Assembly (NCBI RefSeq): GCF_001563265.1
Contig: NZ_CP005083.1
Coordinates: 2,359,001 to 2,423,000 of the forward strand
Origin: Sphingobium sp. TKS
GTDB lineage: Bacteria > Pseudomonadota > Alphaproteobacteria > Sphingomonadales > Sphingomonadaceae
DNA length: 64,000 nt
Reading direction: 5' to 3'
This document shows positions 33,207 to 42,721 of the stretch, piece after piece. The position numbers were made by a program, and so were the translations under genes. The notes below the pieces were generated by a model that saw nothing but the letters and a program-made list of their open reading frames with translations, had not been told where the DNA came from and searched no databases. Numbering within the stretch: the first letter of the stretch is position 1; each line of letters starts with the position of its first letter.

Positions 33207-33370
33207 ACTGGCTTGGCGAGATGTTCGTTCAACTTCTTGGAGAAGGTCTCGTCGAAAGTTTCAAGCGGCTGAAATTCGGGCGTTCCGCGTCAAAAGTTCG
33301 GACACGCAACAGGCAGAAAATTCTGGAACAGCGCGCTCTCGAGCGCGCGAACAGACGGAAGCATAGATGA
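33203..33370 (+). CDS. Small basic protein coupled to gatA and gatB
   Basis: A 55-residue ORF that fills the gap between gatA and gatB. GTG start at 33203, with a GGAGAA ribosome site at 33191-33196 (six bases away) and start overlapping the gatA stop. Its TGA overlaps the gatB ATG by four bases (ATGA). Product: [16 protein letters not shown], a short amphipathic helix, then [18 protein letters not shown] and a highly basic C-terminus [13 protein letters not shown] (16 Arg/Lys in the last 35). It could be an RNA/tRNA-binding accessory, or only a translational bridge. I know of no named family. Confidence 0.6.
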   Translation: MNWLGEMFVQLLGEGLVESFKRLKFGRSASKVRTRNRQKILEQRALERANRRKHR

Positions 33371-34869
33371 CTGAATCAACCTATCGCATTCAGGGCGCAA
33401 CCGGCGAGTGGGAGGTCGTGATCGGCCTGGAAGTCCATGCGCAGGTGACGAGCCAGGCGAAGCTCTTTTCCGGCGCCGCCACGGCTTTCGGCGCGGAGCC
33501 GAACACGCAGGTGTCGCTGGTCGACGCGGCCATGCCCGGCATGCTGCCCGTGCTGAACCGCGAGTGCATCCGGCAGGCGGTGCGCACCGGCATGGCGATC
33601 AATGCGCAGATCAACAAATGGTCGCGTTTCGACCGGAAGAACTACTTCTACGCGGACTTGCCACAGGGCTATCAGATCAGCCAGCTCTACCATCCGCTGG
33701 TGGGAGAGGGCGAGATCGAGATCAATCTCGATGAGAAGAACCCCGACGCCGAAACCAAGCGGATCGGCATCGAGCGGATCCATGTCGAGCAGGATGCGGG
33801 CAAGCTGATGCACGACCAGCATCCGACGCGCTCCTATGTCGACCTCAATCGCTCGGGCGTGGCGCTGATGGAAATCGTGTCGAAGCCCGACATGCGCTCG
33901 CCTGCGGAGGCCGGCGCTTATTTGTCGAAGTTGCGGACGATCCTGCGCTATGTCGGTTCGTGCGACGGCAATATGGATCAGGGCTCAATGCGCGCCGACG
34001 TCAACGTCTCGGTCCGCAAGCCGGGGCACGAGTTCGGCACCCGCACCGAGACGAAGAACGTCAACTCCGTCCGCTTCGTCATGGCGGTGGTCGAATATGA
34101 GGCCAGCCGTCAGGTCGACGTGCTGGAGGCGGGCGGCAAGATCGTGCAGGAAACCCGCCTCTACGATCCGGACAAGAATGAAACGCGCTCCATGCGGTCG
34201 AAGGAAGACGCGCATGACTATCGCTATTTCCCCGATCCGGACCTGCTGCCGTTGGAATTGGACGACGCATTTCTGGAGGAATGCCGCCAGTCGCTGCCCG
34301 AACTGCCCGACGTCAAGCGTCAGCGTTATGAGCAGGCGCTGGGCCTTAGCGCCTATAATGCTGCGACCCTGACCGCCGACGCCGACACCGCCCGCTGGTT
34401 CGAGGCTCTGTTGGCCGAAGGCGCGCGTATCCAGAAGAAAAGTGAGGGCGAAGTTGCCAAGGCATCGGCCAACTGGCTGTTGTCGGAGCTTTACGGCGCG
34501 CTCAATCGTCTGGGCAAGACGCTGGAAAACAGCCCTGTCGGTCCGGAGGAGGGCGCGGAGCTGCTGGCCCTCGTCGCGGACGGCACCATTTCCGGCACCA
34601 TCGCCAAGCAGGTGTTCGAGATCATGCTCGAAACCGGCGGTTGCGCACCCAAGATCGTCGAGGAAAAGGGCCTGAAGCAGACCAGCGACACTGGCGCGAT
34701 CGAGGCGGCGGTGGCCAAGATCCTTGCCGACAATGCCGACAAGGTCGAGCAGTATAAGGCGGGCAAGGAAGCGCTGTTCGGCTTCTTCGTCGGCCAGACG
34801 ATGAAGGCCATGCAGGGCAAGGCCAATCCGCAGGTCGTCAACGAACTGATCAAAAAGGCCTTGGGTTAA
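33367..34869 (+). CDS. gatB: Asp-tRNA(Asn)/Glu-tRNA(Gln) amidotransferase subunit B
   Basis: 500-residue tRNA-binding and kinase subunit of GatCAB. N-terminal cradle with [23 protein letters not shown], the ATP-dependent phosphotransfer core with [68 protein letters not shown] and [28 protein letters not shown], then the helical and YqeY tail domain (from about residue 350) ending [22 protein letters not shown] strong terminator follows within 10 bases. Confidence 0.97.
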   Translation: MTESTYRIQGATGEWEVVIGLEVHAQVTSQAKLFSGAATAFGAEPNTQVSLVDAAMPGMLPVLNRECIRQAVRTGMAINAQINKWSRFDRKNYFYADLPQGYQISQLYHPLVGEGEIEINLDEKNPDAETKRIGIERIHVEQDAGKLMHDQHPTRSYVDLNRSGVALMEIVSKPDMRSPAEAGAYLSKLRTILRYVGSCDGNMDQGSMRADVNVSVRKPGHEFGTRTETKNVNSVRFVMAVVEYEASRQVDVLEAGGKIVQETRLYDPDKNETRSMRSKEDAHDYRYFPDPDLLPLELDDAFLEECRQSLPELPDVKRQRYEQALGLSAYNAATLTADADTARWFEALLAEGARIQKKSEGEVAKASANWLLSELYGALNRLGKTLENSPVGPEEGAELLALVADGTISGTIAKQVFEIMLETGGCAPKIVEEKGLKQTSDTGAIEAAVAKILADNADKVEQYKAGKEALFGFFVGQTMKAMQGKANPQVVNELIKKALG

Positions 34870-34878
34870 GCGACATGA

Positions 34879-34910
34879 AAGCCCGGCATGGGGATGCCGG
34901 GCTTTTTCTT
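34879..34910 (+). terminator. Intrinsic terminator of the gat operon
   Basis: Perfect stem AAGCCCGGCAT (34879-34889) with ATGCCGGGCTT (34894-34904), loop GGGG, then TTTTT and CTT. Only 13 bases separate its T-rich tail from the next gene's ATG at 34923. Confidence 0.92.
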
Positions 34911-34922
34911 TTGGGGGGTGGT

Positions 34923-35807
34923 ATGAACAGGGGAATTTTGGCTGTGGGGCTTTGCCTTGCGGCGTGCGCGCTGTCCGCGACAGCGCGAGCCGAAACGCTC
35001 AATAACGAAAGCGTCGTGGCTTTGGTGACGGCGGGGCTGGGCGACGAAGCCGTCATCGCGAAGATCAAGGCGTCGCCTGCCCAATATAAGCTGTCCACCG
35101 ACGATCTGATCGCGCTCAAGAAAAGCGGTGTTTCCGGCCCCGTCATCGCCGCGATGATCGAGGCGGGGTCGCAGGGCATCACCTCTTCCAAGGCGGCGAT
35201 GTCGGCGGACTCCCCCGATCCGATGGTGCCGCATCCATCGGGCATCTACATGCTGATGGAGGGCGCTTCGACCGCCCGCATGGCGCGGATCGACCCCACC
35301 ATCTCCAACCAGAGCAAGACCGGCGGCATTTTGGGCTATGCCTTTACCGGCGGCATCGCCTCTCTCAGCATCAAGGCGGTCATTCCCAATGTCAGCGCCC
35401 GGATCGCTTCGGGCAAGGCGCGGCCGACCTTCTATTTCTATTTCGACGAGGCCAATCGCAGCCTGTCGCAAGCGGGGACGCCTTCGCTCTGGCTGGCAGG
35501 CCCGGCGACCGCGATCACTTCGCCCAATGAATTCAGCCTGATCCAGTTCGATGTGAAGAAGGATCGCCGCGAAACCCGCGTGGGCAGCATGAATCTGGGC
35601 GGCGCCAAATCCGGCGTGATGGACAAGGACCGCATCGCCTTCGATTATGAGCAGGTCGCGCCCGGCGTGTTCAAGGTCATGCCCAAGGCGGATCTGGGGG
35701 CGGGTGAATATGGCTTTCTTTATTCGGTCAGCGCTGGTTCCGGTCCCGGCATGTGGGGCGGGGGCACAGGCGGCGCGAGAATCTTCGATTTCGCGATCCG
35801 GCCCTGA
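34923..35807 (+). CDS. Secreted protein of unknown function
   Basis: About 294 residues with a signal peptide (MNRGILAVGLCLAACALSATARAE). The mature N-terminus contains NNESVVALVTAGLGDEAVIAKIKASPAQYKLSTDDLIALKKSGVSGPVIAAMIEAG, a SHOCT-like small helical pattern repeated in many lipoproteins. It is followed by a beta-rich region (FYFYFDEANRSLSQ, NEFSLIQFDVKKDRRETRVGSMNLGG, YGFLYSV). The in-frame ATG at 34875 is rejected as it lies inside the terminator. I do not recognise a function. It begins right after the gat terminator and is followed by its own terminator. Confidence 0.72.
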   Translation: MNRGILAVGLCLAACALSATARAETLNNESVVALVTAGLGDEAVIAKIKASPAQYKLSTDDLIALKKSGVSGPVIAAMIEAGSQGITSSKAAMSADSPDPMVPHPSGIYMLMEGASTARMARIDPTISNQSKTGGILGYAFTGGIASLSIKAVIPNVSARIASGKARPTFYFYFDEANRSLSQAGTPSLWLAGPATAITSPNEFSLIQFDVKKDRRETRVGSMNLGGAKSGVMDKDRIAFDYEQVAPGVFKVMPKADLGAGEYGFLYSVSAGSGPGMWGGGTGGARIFDFAIRP

Positions 35808-35820
35808 AGGGCAAATAAAA

Positions 35821-35856
35821 GGGGCGCTGCCGGGGGAGGCAGCGCCCCTTCCGTTT
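35821..35856 (+). terminator. Intrinsic terminator after the secreted protein gene
   Basis: Eleven-base stem GGGGCGCTGCC (35821-35831) with GGCAGCGCCCC (35838-35848), loop of six, then TTCCGTTT. It lies 13 bases after the stop. Confidence 0.82.
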
Positions 35857-36000
35857 AAGGCCATGACCCCGTGGGAGCGGGTTTATGTCATGGCTGACTG
35901 GCGGGCCTGGGAGGGTCTGTGGGGGGCGGCCCGCCAATTCGAGAGTCGTCATTCCCGAGCCGGTGGATGTTCCATCGGGTTAGAAATCACGCCTTAGACG

Positions 36001-39000
36001 TCACAGGATGAAGTTAACCGTCGCCCGCAAGGAGATGGCGACGTGATTTTGTTGTTGTTCCGCACCGAATTCGCCGCCGACGCGGAAACTCTCGGTGCCG
36101 CCGATAAGGCGGGCGCGGCCGGTCCAGCCGCTGGTGCGTTTGTCGGCCACCAGGGTGAAGTCCTCGCCGCCGGTGAAATGCGCGGTGGTGTCACCCAGTG
36201 ATCCGCCGATGATCTGGCGACGGCCGCCTTCCAGCTCGAACCGCATCCAGCCGTCCTCACGGTTGAGGCTGCCGAAATCATAGCCGACCGTCACATTGCC
36301 GCTGGCGGTCAGTTCGTCGCTGGTACGCCCGTCGACGATCAGGTTGAACGCGTCGCCACCGCCGGTTTCGCTATAGCCGTCTTCCTTGAGGCGGTAATAA
36401 TCGATGCCGGCCGCCGGGCGCAGGGAGAAGCGATTGAAGCGCATCTCATAGGAGCCGCCCGCCGTCGCGGACAACAGCTTGCCGGTCCAATTGCCGTCGG
36501 CAGTGCGAACGACATTGCCGCTTTCGAAATGGCGGCTGCCGTCGAATTTGATGTGGGCCGCCGACAGCCGGGCATAGGTCTGGAGCGGGCCAAAGTCCCC
36601 ACGCCAGTGCGCCGCCAGTTCGAACTGGTCCGAATCAACCGCATTGTTGGTGCTGCCCGAAGAATCGCTGCCGTGAATATAGGCGAACGATCCGCCAAAG
36701 GCGCCGATTCCCGTTAGATACTCCGCGCCGAAGCTCGCGCCCCAGCCGTTGATGTCATAGGAAGCGGTGTCGCCCACGCTCTTGGAACTGCCGAACGCCA
36801 CCTGTTGCAGCCAGAAGCCCAGATGGCCGTCGCCCGTGCGATAGATGCCGCCGGGATCGGACAGGATGCGGGCGGTGGCGCGCGAACCGGCCGTCACCGC
36901 CTCGAACGCGCCGCCCGCATGTTCGGGCAGCATCTGTTGCAGATCGGCCTTCAGCGTGTCGCCATCCGTGATGGCGAGATAGGTGCTGGCGAAGGTGCTG
37001 TCCTTGTCGAGCGCGTTGAAGATCGCGTCATAGGCCCGTGCCTGCGATCCGGTGAGGCCCAGTTCGGACACCGTCTTGGCGGCGATCGACAACGTCACCT
37101 CTCCGGTCGACGCGTTGCTGGCTATGGCGCCCTTGAACATATAGGGGATCAGCGTCGTGCTGGAGAGGGCGGGCGTACCGCTCAGTGATCCGGCGCGGAC
37201 GATGACATAATCGCCCTCCGAGCCGACGACGCTGGTTAGGGTCGCCTTGACCTGCGAACCGCTGGCGAAGGACGCGGCCCCGGCGACATTGTAGAGCGTG
37301 TTGGTGCCGTTGGCCGCGTCGATCGTGACGCCGATGACGGAGGAGCCGCCGACCGCCAGCGATGCCAGCGCGACCATGCCCTTGTTGCTGGCGTTGAGCG
37401 TGCCGCCATTCAGGATGACCGCGGTGTTGGCGGCATTGCTGATCGCGCCGTTGAGCGCGGCGGTATCGGACAGGGTCAGGGTCGACGCGCTGCCGCCGAA
37501 ATCCACTCCGCCATTGATCCGCGCGCTTCCCGCCAGGCCGAGGCTGGAACCGTTCCCGCCCAGCGTCACATTTCCTGCCAGGGTGGAGGCGCCGGACAGC
37601 GCCAGGCTGTTGCTGCCCGCCCCCAGATCGACATTGCCTGTGATCGTGCCTGCGGAGACGGTCACGACATCGTTGCCCGACCCAAGCCGCACGTCGCCGG
37701 TGATCTTCGGCGCGGCCGCCGTCGCAGAGGCGAGCGATTGGGTCAGGGTGACGCCGCTGTTGTTGGCGGTCAGGTCTATGGCGACGTTCGATCCGGTCTT
37801 GCCGCCCGATGCCGTGATGGCGCCGCCATTGCTTAGGGTCGACACGGTGCCCGAAGAATCGAGAATGGCAATGGCCGTCCCCTTTTCAGCGCTGAGCGCC
37901 GTAGCGGTGATGGTGCCGCTGTTGACGATGGCGCGGCCCACGGCGCCCGCGTCGATCACCAGCGCACGCGCCGACGTCCCTGCCAGGTTGGAGCCGGTTG
38001 CGCCGATGGTGCCGCTGATCTGGATAGTATCGGCGCGCGCGCCGCTGCCCAGCCGGATGGCGGTCGCATTGCTGTCATAGGAAACCGCGCCGACCGATCC
38101 CGCGATCAACATGCCCTTGGCCAGCGTCACATTGCCGCCAAGCCCGCCGATGGCCAGGCCGTTTGCGGAGACGCCGTCATAAATGCCGTAACCCGCGATC
38201 GAGCCCTTGACGATTAGGCTATAGCCGGAGCTTTCCGCTGCCACCGCGCCGATGATCGTGTCGCTCGCGGCTGATCCGATTCGCACGGCGGCGGCGGAGC
38301 CATAGGTGATGACGGTGGCGGAACCCTCGCTGGCGTCGGTCAGCCCGTCATTGTCGACATCGGGCTTGGTGCTGTCCAGCGTCGGGGGAATGTCGAAGAT
38401 CACGCCGCCCGTGACATTGCCCGCGATCGTCACCGCCGATCCGCCCTGCAGAAGATCGTCCGCGTCCAGTTTTGTAACGTCGGTGGGACGGGACGTCGAA
38501 CGATAGCCGGTACTGGTGATGGAGCCTTGTATCTTGACTGCCCCGGTGACATCGCCCTGCAGCGCTACGCCAACGCTGTTGGCACCCACCACGGCGGTCG
38601 TTCCACGGATCGTCACATTGCCGGTGACCGCATTCGCGCGCACGCCATAGCCATTGTCACCGATCACGCTGGTGGAGCCGCTGGTCGAGAGATTGCCCAC
38701 CAGCGGGCCGTCGACGCGGATGCCGGCGGACTGATTGCCTTCGATCGTGATCGTGCCGCTGCTGTCGATATTGCCTGTATGGGCCGCGCCCGACTGGATC
38801 CAGATGCCGTTGCGGTTCGACCCCTTGGCGAAGGCGCCGTCCACATCGCCGTCGCTGTCGCTATCGGTGGCGGTATAATCCTCGTCCAGCGTGATCGTGC
38901 CGCTGTGCGTGATGTTGCCGCTGGTCCCCGCCATCGCGAGAATCCCGGTCGCGCCGTCCGCGTTCGAAATCTTCAGCGTGCCGGCATTGCTCACCTTGTT

Positions 39001-39210
39001 GTTGCTGTCCTGGGTGATGGTAGTGCCGCCCGTCAGCGTGATCGAGCCTGCGGAGCTGACCGTCACATCATCGGCCGAGCCATTCGCTGCGGTGGAGGTC
39101 TTGACGGCGGTGGTGGTAGCGGAACCGATAGTGGTTTCCGCCGCCGCGTCGGCCACTGCAAGGGCGGCCAGAACGGAAGCGATGGCCGTGCAGGCCAGTA
39201 GATTGCGCAT
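36001..39210 (-). CDS. Autotransporter (type V secretion) with C-terminal beta-barrel
   Basis: 1,069 residues. Signal peptide MRNLLACTAIASVLAALAVADAAAE. The passenger (about 25-760) is Gly/Thr/Ser/Asn-rich, built from irregular parallel-beta repeats such as GNVTLGGNGSSLGLAGSARINGGVDFGGSASTLTLSDT. It includes two Asp-rich calcium-type loops (DSDSDGDVDG and DVDNDGLTDASEG). From about residue 800 the autotransporter beta domain starts (GHLGFWLQQVAFGSSKSVGDTASYDINGWGASFGAEYLTG) and runs to the C-terminus VAISLRATVNFIL. The last residue is Leu rather than the usual Phe/Trp. AGAGGAGACATC precedes the ATG. Likely a surface adhesin; the target is unknown. It is the last gene of the minus-strand run headed by an ECF sigma factor. 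Confidence 0.9.
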   Translation of the reverse strand: MRNLLACTAIASVLAALAVADAAAETTIGSATTTAVKTSTAANGSADDVTVSSAGSITLTGGTTITQDSNNKVSNAGTLKISNADGATGILAMAGTSGNITHSGTITLDEDYTATDSDSDGDVDGAFAKGSNRNGIWIQSGAAHTGNIDSSGTITIEGNQSAGIRVDGPLVGNLSTSGSTSVIGDNGYGVRANAVTGNVTIRGTTAVVGANSVGVALQGDVTGAVKIQGSITSTGYRSTSRPTDVTKLDADDLLQGGSAVTIAGNVTGGVIFDIPPTLDSTKPDVDNDGLTDASEGSATVITYGSAAAVRIGSAASDTIIGAVAAESSGYSLIVKGSIAGYGIYDGVSANGLAIGGLGGNVTLAKGMLIAGSVGAVSYDSNATAIRLGSGARADTIQISGTIGATGSNLAGTSARALVIDAGAVGRAIVNSGTITATALSAEKGTAIAILDSSGTVSTLSNGGAITASGGKTGSNVAIDLTANNSGVTLTQSLASATAAAPKITGDVRLGSGNDVVTVSAGTITGNVDLGAGSNSLALSGASTLAGNVTLGGNGSSLGLAGSARINGGVDFGGSASTLTLSDTAALNGAISNAANTAVILNGGTLNASNKGMVALASLAVGGSSVIGVTIDAANGTNTLYNVAGAASFASGSQVKATLTSVVGSEGDYVIVRAGSLSGTPALSSTTLIPYMFKGAIASNASTGEVTLSIAAKTVSELGLTGSQARAYDAIFNALDKDSTFASTYLAITDGDTLKADLQQMLPEHAGGAFEAVTAGSRATARILSDPGGIYRTGDGHLGFWLQQVAFGSSKSVGDTASYDINGWGASFGAEYLTGIGAFGGSFAYIHGSDSSGSTNNAVDSDQFELAAHWRGDFGPLQTYARLSAAHIKFDGSRHFESGNVVRTADGNWTGKLLSATAGGSYEMRFNRFSLRPAAGIDYYRLKEDGYSETGGGDAFNLIVDGRTSDELTASGNVTVGYDFGSLNREDGWMRFELEGGRRQIIGGSLGDTTAHFTGGEDFTLVADKRTSGWTGRARLIGGTESFRVGGEFGAEQQQNHVAISLRATVNFIL

Positions 39211-39308
39211 GATGTCTCCTCTGCGTGCGCCCTTTTTGATCAGCGCCTATGCGCGGGAGACGGCGCTGAAACGCCTGTTCCGTCAGATAAAAATAATGCG
39301 ATGCAAGA

Positions 39309-41753
39309 TCAGAAGGCGAAATCCAGCCCCAGTCGGACGGTGCGCGGGCGCAGCGGCGTCACATAATCCCCGCGCAGGTCGAAGGGTGTGCCGAGTGAGA
39401 AGCGGTTGCCGCTGCTATCGAGCAGGTTGGAGACCGACAGCGACCATTGTACAGTCCCATGCGTCAGCGCGGCGCTGAGCGCGGTGTCGACATAATCGCC
39501 CTGTTCCCGCCCCAATATCGGCCCTACGCCCAGCCGGGACTTGCCGACATAGCGCGCCGATCCGCTGAGGTGGAATTGCATGTCCTTGCCCACCGGCGCG
39601 AGATAGTCGAAGCCGATGCGCCCGCCCAGATTGGCGACATTGGGCAGAGTCAGCGACTGCCCCTCATAGGAGAGCAGCCGCACGAATTGCGCGGGGCGGC
39701 TGAGGCGGCTGTCATTATAGATGATGCTGCCGTCCAGCGTCAGGCGCGGCATGAGGCGGACGGCGATGCGGCCCTCTACCGTATAGATGCGCCCATCCCC
39801 GATATTGGCGGTGGTGGGGATGCCGATCCGGTCCGTGACGTCGGCCTGGATGTCCTTCCACCGCGTATAGGCGGCATTGCCGGTCAGCGCGACCGCATCG
39901 ACGCCCGGCACGCCCTTGCGGAAGCCGAATTCCAGGGTTGAGGCGCGGTCGTTGCGGAAACGCTGGATATGCTGGTCGTCGACCGCAAGCCCGCCGGGAC
40001 GGAAGCCCTGCTGGAACCGGGCATAGACCGTCATGCCGGGCAAGGCGTCGGTCAGCAGGGAGAAGGAGGGGAGGAAGATCGTTTCGTTCCGGTTCGCCTG
40101 CGCCTCCGCCCGCGCAATCGCCGCCATGGAGAGGATGGCGATGGGGTCGAGCGCCTCGCCCGTCAGGCGGCTGTTGGTCAGGCGCCCGCCGACCGTGGCG
40201 ATCAGGCCCGTGACGGGTTCGAAGGAGGCTTCGCCAAACAGGGTCGCCTCCCGGATGCGGTTGCGCACGCCGGTGGAGGTCGCGGGCATGCCGCGCCCAT
40301 ACATCGGCACGCCCGGAATGACCTCCGACTGGATGGGGGCCGTGCCGTAGGAGGTCAGCGTTCGCTGGATGTCCGACGTGCTTTCCAGATAGGAGGCGCC
40401 CAATATCCAGCCCAGGCCATTGTCCAGATCGCGCACGATGCGGTTTTCAGTGGAGAAGATGTCGACCTTGTTCCTTTGCCGGAACAGCGCGGCGGGGCCA
40501 TCCGGCCCAGCCGGATCATACTGCGTCGCGTCATAGCTTTCCGACAGGATGTTGCGCACGAATCCGGTCGAGGACACGAAGCGCAGATCGTCCCATTGCC
40601 GCTCGACCCTGAGATTGGCGAGCGCATAATCCGACGAATAGGGCTGAGCGACGGCGGAGGCGCGTTCGAGGTTGCCGATCAGCTTGGCGGCATATTGGGC
40701 GTCGTCGGCCTTGATCCGCTGGTAGACGCCGGTGAGATCGATGGTCCAGTTCTCGTCCGGCGCGAACCGCAGCGCCGCACGGCCGCCATAGGTGCGGGTG
40801 CGGTTGACGTCATCCTTGAGGCGCAGGACATCGTCGATATAGCCGCCATCCTGCACGCCATAGCCGACGACGCGCAGCGCGATCTTCTCCGTGACGATGG
40901 GCAGGTTGATCGTCGCGGCCAGATCGCCACCCGGATCGCCATGCTGCGTTGCGCTGAACCCGGCGGAAATCTGCCCGCCTGCCTGACCCAGATTGGGGGC
41001 ATTGGGGATCATGCGTATGATGCCGCCCAGCGAACCGGCGCCATAGAGCGTGCCCTGCGGCCCCTCCAGCACCTCCACGCCCTGCATGTCGTAAAGCTTC
41101 AGGTCCGGGTCGGGCGCGGCATAATTGAGCCGCATGTCGCCCAGATATTGCCCCGTCGTCGCCTGGGTCGGCCCGGCTACGCCGGAGTCCGCGATGGCGC
41201 GGACGAACAGCTTGTTGCGACCCGCACCGGCATGGGTAGAACTGAGGCTCGCCACGCGGAAGATCAGGCTGGCGGTGCCGCCCGCCGCCTCTCCGGCCGT
41301 AAAGGCATTGTCGCTCACCACATCGACCATCCCGGCATAGCGGGGGAGGGGCGTGTCCCGCTTGGAAGCGGTGACGATGATATCGACGGGTTCCTGCTCG
41401 ACTTCCGATGCAGGGACGGTAGTGGCGACGCGAGGCTGCTCGCGCGCCATGCGTTCCCGCACGATCCTGTAGGTGCTGCCATCGATCCGCCGGATGCTGG
41501 CGCCGCTGCCCTTGAGCAGGCGCTTGAGCGCGCCTTCCACAGACATGCGGCCATGGACGGCGGGAGTAGCGATCCCGGCGAGCGACTGATCCGACATGCC
41601 GATGCTCGCGCCTGTCTGACGGCCGAGCGCTATCGCCGCCTCGCCCAGCCGACCGGAGGCGATGCTGATTTGTTGTCTTTCCGCCGCTTGCACAGGCGAA
41701 GCGGCCGTTATGGCGAGGGCGGTGACGAAAAGGACGTCAGCGTGGCGGGCCAT
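39309..41753 (-). CDS. TonB-dependent receptor with N-terminal STN signalling domain
   Basis: 814 residues. Signal peptide (MARHADVLFVTALAITAASPVQAAE), then an STN domain (about 27-97: QQISIASGRLGEAAIALGRQTGASIGMSD through GASIRRIDGSTYRIV), the FecA-type signalling module. Then a plug (DIIVTASKRDTPL, GPTQATTG, GVEVLEGPQGTLYGAGSLGGIIRM) and a 22-strand barrel ending in TVRLGLDFAF with terminal Phe. It overlaps fecR by 17 bases. Such receptors import siderophores, heme or other ligands; the substrate is unknown. Signalling to FecR and the ECF sigma is inferred from context. Confidence 0.9.
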   Translation of the reverse strand: MARHADVLFVTALAITAASPVQAAERQQISIASGRLGEAAIALGRQTGASIGMSDQSLAGIATPAVHGRMSVEGALKRLLKGSGASIRRIDGSTYRIVRERMAREQPRVATTVPASEVEQEPVDIIVTASKRDTPLPRYAGMVDVVSDNAFTAGEAAGGTASLIFRVASLSSTHAGAGRNKLFVRAIADSGVAGPTQATTGQYLGDMRLNYAAPDPDLKLYDMQGVEVLEGPQGTLYGAGSLGGIIRMIPNAPNLGQAGGQISAGFSATQHGDPGGDLAATINLPIVTEKIALRVVGYGVQDGGYIDDVLRLKDDVNRTRTYGGRAALRFAPDENWTIDLTGVYQRIKADDAQYAAKLIGNLERASAVAQPYSSDYALANLRVERQWDDLRFVSSTGFVRNILSESYDATQYDPAGPDGPAALFRQRNKVDIFSTENRIVRDLDNGLGWILGASYLESTSDIQRTLTSYGTAPIQSEVIPGVPMYGRGMPATSTGVRNRIREATLFGEASFEPVTGLIATVGGRLTNSRLTGEALDPIAILSMAAIARAEAQANRNETIFLPSFSLLTDALPGMTVYARFQQGFRPGGLAVDDQHIQRFRNDRASTLEFGFRKGVPGVDAVALTGNAAYTRWKDIQADVTDRIGIPTTANIGDGRIYTVEGRIAVRLMPRLTLDGSIIYNDSRLSRPAQFVRLLSYEGQSLTLPNVANLGGRIGFDYLAPVGKDMQFHLSGSARYVGKSRLGVGPILGREQGDYVDTALSAALTHGTVQWSLSVSNLLDSSGNRFSLGTPFDLRGDYVTPLRPRTVRLGLDFAF

Positions 41754-42684
41754 CCCCCTCCTTCAACAGCCATCCGTCGCCCTGCTTGACGGCGCTAAGG
41801 CCCATCAGCGGAGCGGCCTGGCCAAAGAAACGCACGGTATCGCGATCAAGGCGGATCGTGCCGGTAAAGCGCACCGCACCGGCTCCGGGCGTGGCGCTGA
41901 GCCGGACCCCCAGCGAACGGGCGATGTCGGCGCTGATCTGCGTCACTGGGGCATTGGCATAGGTCAGGCGGCCCTGGCGCCAGCTCGCGACGGCATCCGT
42001 GGCGATGTCCATGACGCGCAGGCCGCTCTCGTCCTCGCTCAGTCCCCGGCCGGCGGGCAGGGCGATCGCCTCGGCCTTCGGATTGTAGATCACCTTGCCT
42101 TCCGACACGCCGATGCGGGTGGCGCTGCCGGTGTGGACGATGTTGAAGACGGTGCCCGCATCCTCGAACAGCGCATCGCCCACGGTCACGCGGAAAGGAT
42201 TGGCGGCGTCATGCCGCACGGTGAAGGCCGCCTCGCCGCTGTCGAGCGCCGCGAAGCGCGCATCATGCCGGTCGAAGCGCATGGTCGTGCCGCCGTTCAG
42301 TTCGACACGGGTGCCATCGTCCAGCGCAATGCTGCGGGTTTCGCCGGGCCGGGTGGTGACGGTGTAGATGTCAGGGCGATTGAGAAGGCCGACGGAAACC
42401 ACCCCGACCAAAGCCGCCGCGATCGCGCCACCAGTCAGCCAGCGCACCGGCCTCCATCCGCGGCTTCCCGCATCATTGGCGGGCGTGGCGATGGTGACGG
42501 GCTCTGCCGGAACGATCCCGGCCAGATCGGCATCGGCCGCCATCAGCGCGTCGTAAACGGGCGCACGCGCCGAATCAGCCTCCAGCCATGCGGTGAAGGC
42601 TTCCCAATCGGCAAATTCAGGATCGCGCGTGCGGATGACCCATCCGAGCGCCTCCTCATTCATCATGGTTCCAGCCCCGTTCAT
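41737..42684 (-). CDS. FecR-type anti-sigma/sigma-regulator
   Basis: 315 residues. Cytoplasmic N-terminal DUF4880-like segment (EEALGWVIRTRDPEFADWEAFTAWLEADSARAPVYDALM), one membrane helix (GGAIAAALVGVVSVGLL, about 88-104), and a periplasmic FecR domain (YTVTTRPGETRSIALDDGTRVELNGGTTMRF, then GEAAFTVRHDAANPFRVTVGDALFEDAGTVFNIV). The C-terminal secretin/STN-interacting part ends near ADIARSLGVRLSATPGAGAVRFTGTIRLD. FecR-like proteins pass the receptor signal to the ECF sigma. GAGGGG lies five to six bases before the ATG. Confidence 0.9.
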   Translation of the reverse strand: MNGAGTMMNEEALGWVIRTRDPEFADWEAFTAWLEADSARAPVYDALMAADADLAGIVPAEPVTIATPANDAGSRGWRPVRWLTGGAIAAALVGVVSVGLLNRPDIYTVTTRPGETRSIALDDGTRVELNGGTTMRFDRHDARFAALDSGEAAFTVRHDAANPFRVTVGDALFEDAGTVFNIVHTGSATRIGVSEGKVIYNPKAEAIALPAGRGLSEDESGLRVMDIATDAVASWRQGRLTYANAPVTQISADIARSLGVRLSATPGAGAVRFTGTIRLDRDTVRFFGQAAPLMGLSAVKQGDGWLLKEGDGPPR

Positions 42685-42721
42685 TTCAGCCCCTCATCTG
42701 AGCCAGACGCCGCCGCGGTCC

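Noticed and set aside
36001..39210. Possible RTX toxin because of Asp/Gly-rich repeats
   Set aside because: There is no GGxGxDxxx nonapeptide array, and a C-terminal autotransporter barrel and Sec signal are present.
39969..41789. 606-codon plus-strand ORF opposite the TonB receptor
   Set aside because: Antisense shadow; the minus strand has signal peptide, STN, plug and barrel motifs.
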